This document shows positions 50,120-61,935 of a stretch of 64,000 nt of DNA, piece after piece (position 1 is the stretch's first letter; every line of letters starts with the position of its first letter). The position numbers and the translations under genes were made by a program. This stretch comes from Saururus chinensis (Eukaryota > Streptophyta > Magnoliopsida > Piperales > Saururaceae). Under the pieces are notes generated by a model. That model was not told the DNA's origin, made no database searches, and worked only from the letters and a program-made list of their open reading frames with translations. The DNA is taken from NCBI GenBank assembly GCA_035235625.1, contig CP141142.1, positions 48,773,644 to 48,837,643 on the forward strand, given 5' to 3'.

Positions 50120-51364
50120 TTATCTTATGATTTTTCAATGTTACTATAGTCTTCCATAGAGCTGTAAGTTAACTAATTTATCAATCACAATTCCTAAAAT
50201 TTTGTCTTTTTTTTCCTAATTCTGCGCACGGGATTGCTGTAAGATTTTTTTAGTAATTCACTAATTTATCAAAGAAAATTGGGATGTAAGTTTTTTTTAT
50301 CTTGTTAATCTTCGTTAGTCTCTTATAGAGCTGTAACTTAGTAATTTATCCATGACAATTGTTGTGATTATGTATTTTTTTCTTAATTTTGTGCACCGGA
50401 ATAATATAGGTTTTTTTTGGTAATTCACTAATTTATGAGAGAAAATGGGGATGTAAATTTTGTTTATTTGGTAATTCTTCATTTGTTTTGCAATGAGCTG
50501 TAATTTAGTAATTTATCAATGAATATTTCTATAATTATGTCTTTTTTCCTAATTCTGCACACCAGAATGTTGTAAGTTTTTTTAGTAATTCACTAATTTA
50601 TGAGAAAAAATTAGTATGTTAATTTTTTTATCTAGGGATTTTTCATTCTTACTATAGTCTTCCATAGAGCTGTAAGTTAACTAATTTATCTATCACAATT
50701 GTTATAATTATGTCTTTTTTCCCCTAATTCTGCATAGCAGATTACTGTAAGTTTTTTTAATAATATAATAATTTATTACTAACTTATCAAAGAAAATTGG
50801 GATGTTAATTTTGTTATCTTATGATTCTTTATTAGTCTTCCATAGAGCTGTAATTTAGTAAATTATCTATGACTTTATATTATTATGTCTTTTTTTCGTA
50901 ATTCTTTGCACTGGAATGCTTTAGGTTTTTTTTTTATAATTAACTAATTTACGAGTGAAAATCGGGATGTGATTTTTTTTTAATGTTGTAGTTCTTCATT
51001 AGTCATTTGAAGCCCATTGCACCACAAGCTATTTTAAGATTTAACATTAAATTACACGTGCAATAATTTAAAACCGTCATTGTCACAGACCCTATAATTA
51101 CCGTAAATTGATTAAAAGATGTCAGCCACATGTGCTACTCTATGTGGCTACTCTGCTCCACATTTTTAAAACCTTCGCGCTCACCTTTTTCTAGCTAAAC
51201 AAAAATTTAAATCCTCCCTGCACACACCCCTCCTATTCTCTATCTTGTGATTCTTTTTTAGGCTTAATGATAGAGCTGTAACTTAGTACTTTATCTATAA
51301 CAATTACTATAATTATGTCATTTTTTCCTAATTCTATGCACCGGATATACATTCTCGAAAACAA

Positions 51365-53100
51365 AATTATAATTTTCAGAAATTAATTTTAAAAATTCAC
51401 AGTCAAATAAAAATAATTGTTAGTTATTTAAATTTTTTAAATAATTTTGGATATCAGGTCCATCCCATTTTTAAAATTTTAAATTAATATGATTATCTCT
51501 TCTGAACTCGGATATGTACTTTTTGATACTGTTTGTTACAGAGGTGCCCGGGAAATGCTAATTATATAATACTCGGAAAGCTAAATAGTCAAGCAAGTAA
51601 GCATTTCTTGTCAAGGTCATAGCCTCATGTCATTCGATGAAGCGTCTAGACCGCAAATCCAAATAACTAACCCGTCCAAGGGGAATGTGTTAGGACATAT
51701 CCCAAGTGAGCTATCCAGAGGGGGACACATTCTTGTATTACACATATGCAACTTAGGCAACTCACACATCCGAATATTCTATCTTAGCCCAATGTATGCA
51801 AGGGTCATTCTTTTCAATGAGGCCATAAGGCATGATGACTGCCCCATAGGTTGGAGAGCCTCATTCCCCATTAGATGGGGATCCTGACATGATAGCTAGT
51901 AATACAACAAGCCTTCATTGTCATTTGAGACAGCCGGTTACAAGGCTAGGCATCATACCAACACCTCAACATTTTAACTCACCATGTCCCCATTTTATAA
52001 CATAAGATATTTTTTCCATTCTGTTAGAGTTGTAACCAAATTAGTTGAACGGACATGGTTCCTCTAAAGTGTGCCAAATAGCCCCAAAACTCCACAAGAC
52101 TCTCCAACACTATTTAAGGGGGATGAGACATCTTAATACTTGAAATATGTATTAGCCGATCATGTGTCCCAACATACCCAACAATGTGTGTGCATCCTTG
52201 TGTGCATTATGCGCAATGTTGCGCACACATGTTGCCTAACATTGCGGGCCTTCCCCGCAATGTTTGCATACATGGTGTGCAACACTGCGGGCAATTTCTG
52301 CAACATATTTATACTTAGTATACAATACTTCTACAAGTGTGTACACCCCAACACGTGTCACGAATAATCCGCTTCACTACCTCGCGACATGTTAGACTCT
52401 TAAATTCAAGCTCTATTAAACAAAATTCCACATGGGTAGGTAATTTTAACTTTTTAACGTGAGCCCTACTTATATACCTTGCTTCTCAATGATTTGATTA
52501 TTTAAATATATTGACTATATCATTAATTAGTAATTATAGATAAAAGAATAATTACAAATAATTTGAACATGGGCTAGGAATAATTTTCTTCTCAAAGCCC
52601 GATTTAAGTTAAGCATGAGAGTCATTCATTTACGAGATCAACAACACTCCCATTATCGCACATTAACATCAATATCATTAATGTTAACGTACGGTAATAT
52701 ATTCATCGTTGATCTTAAATATTAATGGCTTGCATGCATAATTTACGTTAGGCTTATTGTCAGGGAGCATGAAAACTCTTTTTATATACGACGTGTTAAG
52801 AGGATGTTTGGGATTTTTAGAAACAAAACTAGAAATTTTTGGAATTAATTTTAAAGATTCACTGTCAAATGAAAATTACAGTTAGTAATAAACAAATTTA
52901 AAATAAATTCAAATGTTGTGTCAAACTCATTTTAAAAACTTTAAATTAATGTATTTATCTCTTTTGAACTCGAATATACACGTTATTTATATTGTTGCAC
53001 TCTTAAATTCGAGCTCTATCAAACAAAATCCCATTTTGGTATGTAATTTTAAACTTTTAATATAAGCCCCATGTAACTTGTTTCTCGATACTTAAATTGA
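51365..53100 (+). repeat. Local direct duplication, one copy split by a solo LTR
   Basis: The sequence 51365-51533 plus 52390-52510 matches 52810-53100 in order: ATTTTAAARATTCACWGTCAAATRAAAAT, then TTTAAATTAATRTRWTTATCTC and GAACTCGRATATRYAC, and after the LTR CTCTTAAATTCRAGCTCTATYAAACAAAAT. The second copy is uninterrupted. Confidence 0.8.
51534..52389 (-). mobile_element. Solo LTR, 856 bp
   Basis: On the minus strand it runs TGTCGCGAGG ... CCTCTGTAACA, with TG/CA ends, and no internal element region. The flanks share TGTT on each side, and the adjacent duplicate at about 52990 shows the uninterrupted site (TATTGTTGCACTCTTAAATT against ACTGTT/TGTTAGACTCTTAAATT). A homologous copy lies in plus orientation at 20799-21612. 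Confidence 0.8.
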
Positions 53101-55414
53101 TATAAAATGTAATAATTAAAAAGAATTATATTTTTAATTTGAAAGGGAGGTTGGGAGCTAAAATCTACCTAATTACTTTACGAGGTGATTTTGTGATACA
53201 AAAGTTTTTATTCTACTCATTTTCTACACCGAATCAGGATTCTTGTAATTTTACTTAAAATTAAGGCATAATTTATTGAATCTTACCAAAATTTTACGCG
53301 CAGATAACCACTAAAAGTAGAGCTACCTAAGAGGGACTCTTTCATTTTTCTGTTTTTTAAATTCACTACTTCAACATGCAAGTAGCAGCCTAACGCCTCC
53401 AAAAATTCTACCATCGATTAGTCTCAACATTACTATAATTTTACTATATTTTTTATTTATTTGATTATAATCCTGACATGTTATATATGGGTTTAAGTTT
53501 TCCTTATCTTTAGATAAATAATGCCAATTATTGTACCCCAATAAACTCTCAGTACCCCTTATTATTTCGTCCTTCTATGTTTGATTTGTTCACGTCTAGG
53601 GCATTGTTCTGAACATTATTGATGTTTGTCATCCTGTGGTGGGCTTTCGGGTTTTGTAACATGAAGACATCGCGCACGCCGCCCCGGCCAGACAAAATGA
53701 GCTGACTAAGGAGGCACATACATTTGCGTCCTCATTTCTGGACTATGTTGTGATTACGAGCGTTGATTGAGATGATTTGCTCGACCAAGAAAGTGGGCAT
53801 TTCTCCGAGCCAGTACAGAAGCTCAAATTGCATGCTCATTGAATCTTTGCGTATGTATTTTGATGTGTATAATAATAATTATTCTTTCTTTTTTAAATTA
53901 ATTACTCTATTTGGGAAAAAAATTATATTATATTAATAGTTTATTAATTACCTTATCATGGGCATGAGGGTTGCTTAACACGGTCCACACCCAATGGACC
54001 CGGGTTCACCTAATGTTTTAAAAGTCTACTTTCATAAAAAAAATTAAAAATAAAAATGAAAATATACTCGGACTCTTACTCGGGATAGTGTTCAAATAGG
54101 TTAACCCACTTTACCTAGTTGATGACATTTAATACATCAAATTTAACATTTAATAATTTAAAGTGTTTAAAGTGTTGATCTTAAAAGTATAAAGAACAAG
54201 GAATTATATTCAATGTGTACAAGGCGAACTGAAAAAATATCTAAATGTACATATAATGTGGTTAAAATGAACATCCTATTATAGATGGGCAATGCAAACT
54301 CTTGCCCAGAATTTTGTGGCTTTTATACATTTCTTACATTAGATTAAAGAAAAATACAACTTGATATTAATTTAGATAATACTCCATTTGCCCTAAATTA
54401 AATAAACTAAAATTTTGAATAATTAAAAGTAGTTATTAAAATGGGACGGTGGAGAAAAGAAACAAGCTACGATACCATCATATTCGCTCCTAATGGGGGC
54501 GTCAACACCTTCAAACTCAGCTCTATTGTCCATTGCAACGAGCTCTAACGCTCCAACACCACCTTTCTCAAGAGCCCCTGAAACGATTTTCAATGTGCAT
54601 TAATAACCTTCTAATTTAAAAAAACAGTAAATAATAAACTTAGGATAGAAAACATGCAAGCTAGATACTTGAAAAAAGCATGCATCCGTCATCATCTATG
54701 CATGCAATTCTAAGGGGATCGCATATATGGATTTGTTGAAACCAATCTGAACAAATCCTGTAATCCAATAAGCTAAGTGCAAATCTAGATATAATGGGTT
54801 TTGTTATCTTTTCCACTTTAACCAATAAGTGGTTAGAATCAGATGTTAAGAGGGGTAAACCATGCATAGCACCACAATTCATTAAAATTTCTCTTTATCG
54901 TTCTTGAAGCTTCTCTTTTTTATTATCAAAACTTAATTTGATCTCATCAATTTCCCATTATTCTTGTAATTATTACTTTCTTTGTCTTACACTAATAGTT
55001 CTATTTAGCAAAAAATATATTTTATATTAATAATTTCATTATATTTAATTTTTATTTTAGTGGTTAGGTACTTAAAAAACACCTAGAATACTTGTTATCA
55101 CAATAGGCAATTCAAACATGATATAATTTCATTTACATACTCTCTCTTTTTTTAACTGATAAAGAGCGATTGTGTTGGACTCATCACATATATAATCGAT
55201 TTCTAAGGCTTTTATCATTTCTAAGGGTGGTTCATCACATGTATAGTCGATTGCAATTTGCAAGCATAAAAGCCCATTTTAGAAATCGCTACGAGGTCTC
55301 CTCTTTTAGCGTCAATTGTGTTGTAATATTTCCACAAATGGCAAGCACCTGGGTTTTAACCGAGTGTTGGGACAGCTGACTCGTTGTAGGTGAAGTCAGT
55401 GCCATTACGTGGGT
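53101..55414. other. Intergenic, AT-rich, no gene recognised
   Basis: A short GC-richer patch at 53620-53830 has fragmentary frames without motifs. A 73-codon minus frame at 54661-54882 has no known domain. Confidence 0.55.
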
Positions 55415-56529
55415 GATGTTGTAACACCTCGACCCGAGCCAGGGTCCATAAATCTTGAAAAAAAAAATTTATTTTTTAAATAAGGAAATATCACCTGTAT
55501 GTAAGGGGTATAACATTTATTAGGCACTACAGAGCTTTAAGACTTCACCGTGTGCAAGCTAAAATAAAGCATATATTTATAATTAATTTGGATCGGGTTA
55601 ATGTTGTAGTATCGTTGGTTGACTACATATGTATTAGATATTATCTACGATATTATTCCAAGATGATCGGATTTGAACGTAGTTCTGCCTAATGGCTATT
55701 ACATACATCAGGAAATACATAATCACATACGTCAAAATACTTATATCTAAATATTTAATCAAAGTTATACAAAAATCTCATAAATCATCGGAGTAAGACA
55801 GAAATTTTATAAATAATCAAAATTAGATAAAAAATTTATTAAATCATCGGAGTCAAACAGAAGCTAACAAATCAATAGAATTACTCATCTCGCTCTATCA
55901 CGGAGCAGAGCATAACACAATAGAGTGGAATAGATCATATTAGATCTCATCCGACCACATCAGATCTCATCTAACTATGTTAGATCATATCAGAGCATAT
56001 CAGATCATAACAGAGTATATCAGAAATTATCAAATCATATTATATCATATCAACTACATATATCTTAATTAATATATTAATATCACTAATTAAGATGTAC
56101 ATGCATATAAGTCATTCAACATCCTAACTTAACTACTTAGGATATTTACTTATTTTTATATTTATATTAAAATTGAATGACAGAAATGCTTACTCATTTG
56201 AAATATCGAAAGTGGTGGTGTTCGAATTTGTTTGTTCTATCAGGGCGTCTTCTCCCTTCAGGTTTGGAGACGGTAAACAGAGCCTCCTCTTGCTCCGGAA
56301 CGTCTCTTTCATTGCACCTAAAGGCCGGAGATGCTTTCCTCTTTTCGCGCTAGTAAACTGCGGACAAAACCTCCCCTTAACTTGAGGATGCTTCTCTCAT
56401 TGTGTAGTCATTCAATGGAGGATAGAGCCTACCCTTCTCTAGGTCACTTCTCTTGTTGTGGCCTAACAATAGAGGACGAAACTCATTCTTACTCCAGACC
56501 ACTTTTTTTCTTTAGTGCTTGAGGGCGAC

Positions 56530-58410
56530 TATAACACCCCGCTTTTTGATTACATCTAACCAAGGGGGTTAGAGGTAATTAGTAATTTTTGTAATAATTT
56601 ATAGACGGTTTTAACCATTAAAACCTCCGTACTTGAGTAGAGCTCGAAGAAACGAGCATAACAAATCAAAGAACGGGCGAAACGGAGGTCGGGACCGGAA
56701 GTTACAATATTTGAGAAACGTGCAATATAGGTGGGATCCACTTAGAAAGAGCACAATTTATTGCTTTAAGTGGGTTAGTATCGAAGGGCTTGTCGATACG
56801 AGTCCAACAGTACCTAGAACGCGCGAATCCGAATCCGGGGTAGGGAGTTACGCGCGTTTGAAGATTTGAATTAAAAAGAAAAAAGAAATTAGTGACACGC
56901 GCACGACCGCGTCGTGCGTAACGCGCGGCTGCGACGCGCTGTCACCGTGTATGTTACGCGCAGGTGACACGCCGCAGGAAACGGCATGTGCCGCCGTTTT
57001 TGGCGGCGCGGCGGTTTGAAATTGCGGTGTGCCGTGGTTTTTGGTGCACCAAGGCCTATATATACCCCATTTCTGTTCTATTTTCACCCAGAACTTCTCC
57101 TCCCCCATTTTTGACCGTTTTGAGGCCGATTAAGGCCGTTCAAGATTCGTATCCTACTAAATCGAGCGTGCTCTATGCAATGGAGTGGTCCTTTATTCGA
57201 GTTTGAGTCCGTATAAGGAGGAAAATGCCCCATGACAAGGAGAGGTTCTGCCTGCTACCTTCGAGCATCGACCAACTTCGTTTTCTCTGTTTCTGGTCAT
57301 CCTAACTCCGATTTAGTCGATTCAAGAGGCGTTCTTGACTAATCGAGTATGTTCTACGCGATGGAGGGTTCCATTTTCTAAGTTAGTAATCGTACGACGA
57401 TGAAACACCCCAAGACAAGGAAAGGTTCTACCCGTACCGACCAACTTTGTTTTCTCTGTTTCTGGCCATCCTAACTCCGATTTAGTTGATTCAAGAGGCG
57501 TTCTTGACTAAATCGAAGGTGTTCTACGCGATGGTAAGTTCCATTTTCTGAGCTAATGATCTTATAAGGAGGAAATACCCCGAGACTAAGGGAGGCCCTG
57601 CCCGAACACCAAAACAAGAAAAAGAGACCCAGAACAAGACAGGTTCTATCCGTAAATACTGATACCGTACGAGTTATGATAGGAGTAAGCATTCCTGATC
57701 TTCCGTTTTAATTATAGAATGACATGTGCAAGTTATGATGTGTGTTATACTACGATCTGTATGCTTGTTGTGCTATGTGCCTATATGCCATGTTGTGTGC
57801 CTATATACCATGATGTGTGCTTTATATGCCATGATGTATGCTTATATGACGTGTGTGGTCTCGCTCTAGTGTAGAGCGAGACGTGTAATTTGTGTTTTCA
57901 GTTTCAGCTCAGTGACAGAGCGAGATGCGTATATGTGATTATGATCCCACTCGGTGGTAGAGCGAGATGTACGTTTTTGGCTTATTAACTTCCGCTTGAC
58001 TTCGACATATGACAATTTTTTGTAAATATCAGTATATACGTATTTTAACATATATAATTTTGTGACAATTGTTGTATGTAGTAGCTGTTAGGCAGAACTA
58101 CGTTCTGATCCGATCGTGTTGGAATAATATCCAATACGTATGTAGGCAACCAACGGCAAGGCAACGTTGGCCCGATCCAATTTAATTATAAATATATGTT
58201 TTAATTCTGTTTTACACACGATAAACTATGAAGCTTCATTTTGTGTATGCATTCGTTACAACCTAAGTCTTCGTACGAGGAAGCTTTAAAGCTCCGTAGT
58301 GCGTAGATGAATGTTGTAACTCTCGCACACAGACAATGATTCCTGGCTCAAGGAAAAGAAAAATTTTCTATTAGTGATTTTGTGGGCCCGGCTCGGGTCG
58401 GGTCTTTGCA
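56530..58410 (+). mobile_element. Inner solo LTR (plus), same family, inserted head-to-head into the minus copy
   Basis: Runs TATAACACCCCGC ... GGTCTTTGCA (1881 bp). The start was probably TGTAACACC with a G-to-A change. The flanks are GCGAC (56525-56529) and GTGAC (58411-58415), a 5-bp target duplication with one CpG-type C/T difference. Internally, a block of about 165 bp (CCTAACTCCGATTTAGT...GTTCTACGCGATGG) is repeated near 57300 and 57470, with a third diverged form near 57140. A GAGCGAGA repeat lies at 57865-57970. Confidence 0.82.
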
Positions 58411-58838
58411 GTGACGGGCAAAGTCTCTTCTTTCCTCGGGATGTTTCCCCCTTATGCAGTCACCAAATCAAAGAATGGACCCTCCATTACATAGAGCATG
58501 CTCGATTTAGTTAAGAATGTCTTTTGAACGGACTAAATCAGACTCAAAGTGATAAGAAAACAGAGAAAACTAACATTTTTTTTGCTTCAAAAAGAACCTA
58601 ACATGCTTATTTATAGGTCTCAGTGGCGCTGAAATAATGGCGCCCGCCAAATGCGCATGGTACCAGTGCATTACGCGCATGCCACAGTGTTGTGCGACCA
58701 TGTCGCATGCACATTTTTTTATCTTATCTTCAAACACACATATCTTTCTACCATGTACTCAGATTCGTGCGTTATTGGTCCTGTTGAGTTTGTATCGACA
58801 AGCCTTATGATACTAGACCCCTCAAGGTAGATTATCCT

Positions 58839-60235
58839 TGTCATGCCCTAACACCATTCGACCCAAGATGAACCCGGTCCAAGGGCCGGTCAAGTGCACA
58901 GGGGCGACGGAATTGAAAGCGATTAATAAATAGCAGTAAATAGCAGAAGACACCCCTCATGCGGGCGGTCTAACTAGCAGAGTCACGCACTACATAACCT
59001 TTGAGCAAAAGTAATAAGGATAAAAGAGGATAGAAATAAATGACATCATCATTCTCATCACACACTAAACCCGCATAAACATCATTGAAACCCATATATG
59101 GCTTAAAGTCTAAAAAGGTTAGAGGCATTTAGCCACAACAAGTAAGCGCTAGTAACAAACATGGTTCACCATATAGAGTTCTCAAGGTCTAAAAAGATGA
59201 AAATAAGGAAATAAAACGTCATCAGGACATGACTGAAATTAATCCCATGAGTAGTCATATCGTTCCTTGTATAATGTATCCTGCACGTCTTCACATCATA
59301 CAACGTAGACCCAAAACAAAACAAGGAAAGTGGGGTGAGTTATAAAACTCAATAATAGTTTGAATACGACAACAATAATAAAAAAAACATAACAATATGA
59401 CAATATAGCAATTTAGATCCATAATTGACATGATATACCATTTTCTAATCATTCCCTTGCTAAACCCTTATTTATCCACAAACATAAGAGCTATCATGCA
59501 TATGACATACCTATCAAAGTCAACATAACATCCATCCTGCATAGGTAATGGTTCACATAAAATCAAATCAAGTATGATCACACTATAAACCGCATTAGAA
59601 GTGTCTTTCACACACTTTCTGATCATGTGACCAAATTACATAAACCTGATAATAGTATCTTATTCAAACAATTTCAGATCATGCATTTATATCACATAAA
59701 CCTGCATAATAGTGTCTCAATCACACAAGTCAGATTATGCATTTTTATCACATCCTCATTCACCTTGTATGACAAACGTGTCAAACACATGATATACAAT
59801 CATACATAATAACTCCTAATCACATGTGTCAAATTGTCCCTATACAAATCGTGCAATCCTGAGCATAATATTCATAATACACATGCATTATTACAAATGG
59901 TGAATGCATCCATTAAGGAGTAAATATAAGTATTGCCAGACTACAGAACTTTCATATTCACATGGGGTTTTGGACCAAAAACCCTAAATTCATTGGTGGG
60001 GCCCACATGGGGTCCCACCAAACCCTAATTTTTGAAAATTATCCAAAATATCTTAAAAATTCACAAATATTTTGGATTCACTTAAAACTCACAAATATGA
60101 AGTTGTTTTTGTTCAAAACCTTTGGAAATCACCTTTATTTCTAAAAATCATCAAAATTGATTAGAAAAGGCTTAAACCACATAAAAGCAATTAAACATAA
60201 TGAATTCAAAACGGTTCAAGATCAGGGATCTTACA
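58839..60235 (-). mobile_element. 3' LTR of the truncated gypsy element
   Basis: On the minus strand it begins TGTAAGATCCCTGATC at 60235 and ends GGGCATGACA at 58839 (1397 bp). Its final 130 bases match the LTR ending at 914 (TTGACCGGCCCTTGGACCGG). No primer-binding site follows the CA end, confirming it is the 3' LTR. Confidence 0.82.
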
Positions 60236-60236
60236 T

Positions 60237-60250
60237 CCTCCCCCCCTTAG
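60237..60250 (-). promoter_or_regulatory. Polypurine tract
   Basis: On the minus strand AAGGGGGGGAGGA sits immediately before the LTR start TGTAAGATCC, the expected plus-strand primer site of an LTR retrotransposon. Confidence 0.8.
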
Positions 60251-60478
60251 GAATTTTAGTCCTCCAAAATTTGCTAAAGGTTAGCATAAAAAAGATTAAG
60301 ATAAAAGTTCACAAGTCTTCTCATCTTTTCTCTTCCACATAGCCCCTTCGACCTCATGATCCCACCATAAGACTTTCACAAGCAGAATCACCTTTTTCTG
60401 GAGAGTCTTCTCCTTCCGGTCTAGGATCTGAACAGGTGTCTCCACCTAGGAAAAGGTCGTCTCGTAACTCAAAATGGC

Positions 60479-61450
60479 TCAAAATTTAACACGTGTCGGG
60501 TTTGGCTCATTCTTCTGAAGAAGCGATACATGAAACACATTATGGATATTAGCAAGCCGTGGTGGCAAAGCTACACAGTAGGCTATAGTTCCAACTCGCT
60601 CTAAGACCTTAAATAGTTTGATAAACCTGGGAGACAACTTGCACTGTTGGCAAAACTGAACTACACCATGAAATGGAGAGATCTTAAGAAAGACAAGATC
60701 ACTGACATTAAACTCCAATTCTCTCCCATGCTGTATGAGTACACAACTCAAGCCACAAATTAAAGCATTACTATAGACCACGTATCCACCACTCCTGGAG
60801 GGCAAAGTCAAGACCGGAGTTGAAGTAAATCTCTTCTTCAACTCTTGGGAGCTCTATTCACAATTTTGATTCCACTCAAACTTCTCATTCTTCTTAGTCA
60901 ACTTGGTCATGAGATTTCGAGATAAATTTTGTGCCTGAAATAGGATTGACAAGGAATTTAATCTCCTTATCAGAATGCAATTCTGACAAATCATTCAACA
61001 ATGCATTCCCAAACTCCAACACTAATAAGTGGATTTCAAGAGGAGGTAGTTCCACACTCGTCACCGATATGCTTGAAAGAACACTACACACCCTCAATTA
61101 GTCCACCTTCCAACCTTAGTGAAAGACACATAGAATCTTTCACTAGAACACTTAATATCCTGGAAGAGGAAAGACTTACTTCGGGTAAAGTGAACACCAC
61201 TTTCTCTCCCGACAACTCACATGTACATGATGCTTAGACATCATATCCATGCCAAAAATCACATCAAAACAACCATAGGCAAAGTAATCAAATTAACATG
61301 CAACTCATTCAACATCAAGCTTACGAGCAAAATGCGGAGAGATAAAAGAGTGAAAAAGAACCAATATCAAATAATACTCTAGCATAGTAAAAGACAATGA
61401 GGAATTGAGGATCATACCTTCTACCACGCCTGAGGAGTTGGCCGCCTATT
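60479..61450 (-). pseudogene. Gypsy pol remnant: protease, RT start, RNase H fused to integrase C-terminus
   Basis: From high to low: FHSFISPHFARK and DVIFGMDMMSKHHVHVSC (protease, about 61390-61200), then SISVTSVELPPLE with LPSDKE-like and ISGTKFISKS sequence (RT N-terminal region, about 61097-60894). Next is a frame at 60841-60479 that starts as RNase H (KKRFTSTPVLTLPS, SGGYVVYSNA, LSCVLIQHGRE) and passes straight into LEFNVSDLVFLKISPFHGV and LANIHNVFHVSLL, the integrase C-terminal region. About 2 kb of RT, RNase H and integrase core is therefore missing. Frameshifts occur elsewhere, and no functional protein can result. Confidence 0.8.
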
Positions 61451-61671
61451 TTCAATCCTACTATTTTCATGTGATTTTATATATAAGACATGTTTTCCAT
61501 TGTCATAACTTTCAATCCTGACCTCTGTTTATCGCGTTCTTCGATTCGTTACGTTCGTTACTTTGAGCTCTACCCATATACAGAGATTTCATCTCTTAAA
61601 AACCCCTAAAAATTATATAATTACCTCTAACCCCTTGGGTTAGATTTAATAAGAAAACGAGGTGTCACAAA

Positions 61672-61935
61672 TGTAGACCAATGTCTACACAAGACATATT
61701 AGAGAGAGATAGAAGAAAATAACTGAAGATAAATTAAAATAAACTAACTTATTTTTAATTTCTGTAATTGATCAAATAGGACATGGTCTCTACATATTTA
61801 TAGGCAATTAAGCCTCATAATCCTAATGTTAATAAAATTCATAATTAAAATAGACTTCTAATATTATCCTCATATAATCCTAATTATACTACGAATCCTA
61901 AAAGTGGACCTGACCCCTTGGGTGGGTCATAACAT
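61672..61935 (-). mobile_element. Short gypsy 3' LTR of another (Reina-like chromovirus) lineage
   Basis: On the minus strand, CTCGAGGATGAGGTTGAGCT and then GAAGTGAGGTGGAA (pol end and polypurine tract) precede the LTR start TGTTATGACCCACCC at about 61935. The LTR carries CCTATAAATATG and ends GGTCTACA at 61672, about 264 bp. A short LTR directly behind such a LEDEVEL-type pol end is usual for Reina-type elements; the lineage name is an inference. Upstream pol sequence (to about 62150) is decayed beyond recognition. Confidence 0.6.

Larger units (their letters stand above)
47150..51350 (+). repeat. Degenerate tandem array, unit about 150-190 bp, at least 11 copies
   Basis: The unit contains, in order, a TAGAGCTGTAATTTAGTAAT block, CACAATTGCTATAATTATGTC, a T-run, CTAATTCTGCGCACCGGAATG, TAGTAATTCACTAATTTATG, GAGAAAATTGGGATG, and TTTATCTTGTGATTCTTCAT. 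The GAGCTGTAA block occurs near 47226, 47375, 47541, 47728, 47908, 48072, 50159, 50328, 50495, 50667, 50844 and 51268. The array is broken by the transposon at 48218-50110 and by about 235 bp of unrelated DNA at 51005-51240. AT-rich, no coding potential. Confidence 0.88.
58839..61454 (-). mobile_element. 5'-truncated, internally deleted Ty3/gypsy element with 3' LTR
   Basis: Read on the minus strand: protease piece, start of RT, a fragment joining RNase H to the integrase C-terminal region, a polypurine tract, and one LTR (60235-58839). There is no 5' LTR; the body begins inside the protease region (GGCGGCCAACTCCTCAGGCG). Even so, 5-bp ATCCT lies on both sides (58834-58838 and 61455-61459), and removing the insert restores the outer LTR. 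The lineage is that of the element at 1-2697. Confidence 0.75.
55420..61669 (-). mobile_element. Outer solo LTR (minus), split by two later insertions
   Basis: On the minus strand the LTR starts TGTGACACCTCG at 61669 and ends GGTGTTACA at 55420. It survives as three pieces, 61669-61455, 58838-58416 and 56529-55420, about 1.75 kb in all, matching the plus-strand copy at 56530-58410 in order. Flanking 5-mers are GATGT (55415-55419) and AATGT (61670-61674), a target duplication with one G/A difference. It holds a TATA-like CCTATAAATA, near 58613 on the plus-strand numbering. There is no internal region of its own, so it is a solo LTR. Confidence 0.75.

Noticed and set aside
47150-51350. CRISPR-like array reading of the regular repeats
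   Set aside because: Whole units repeat with no unique spacers, in plant nuclear DNA; it is a diverged tandem repeat.
53620-53870. GC-richer patch with gene-like look
   Set aside because: Frames are short and broken, and no motif supports a family.
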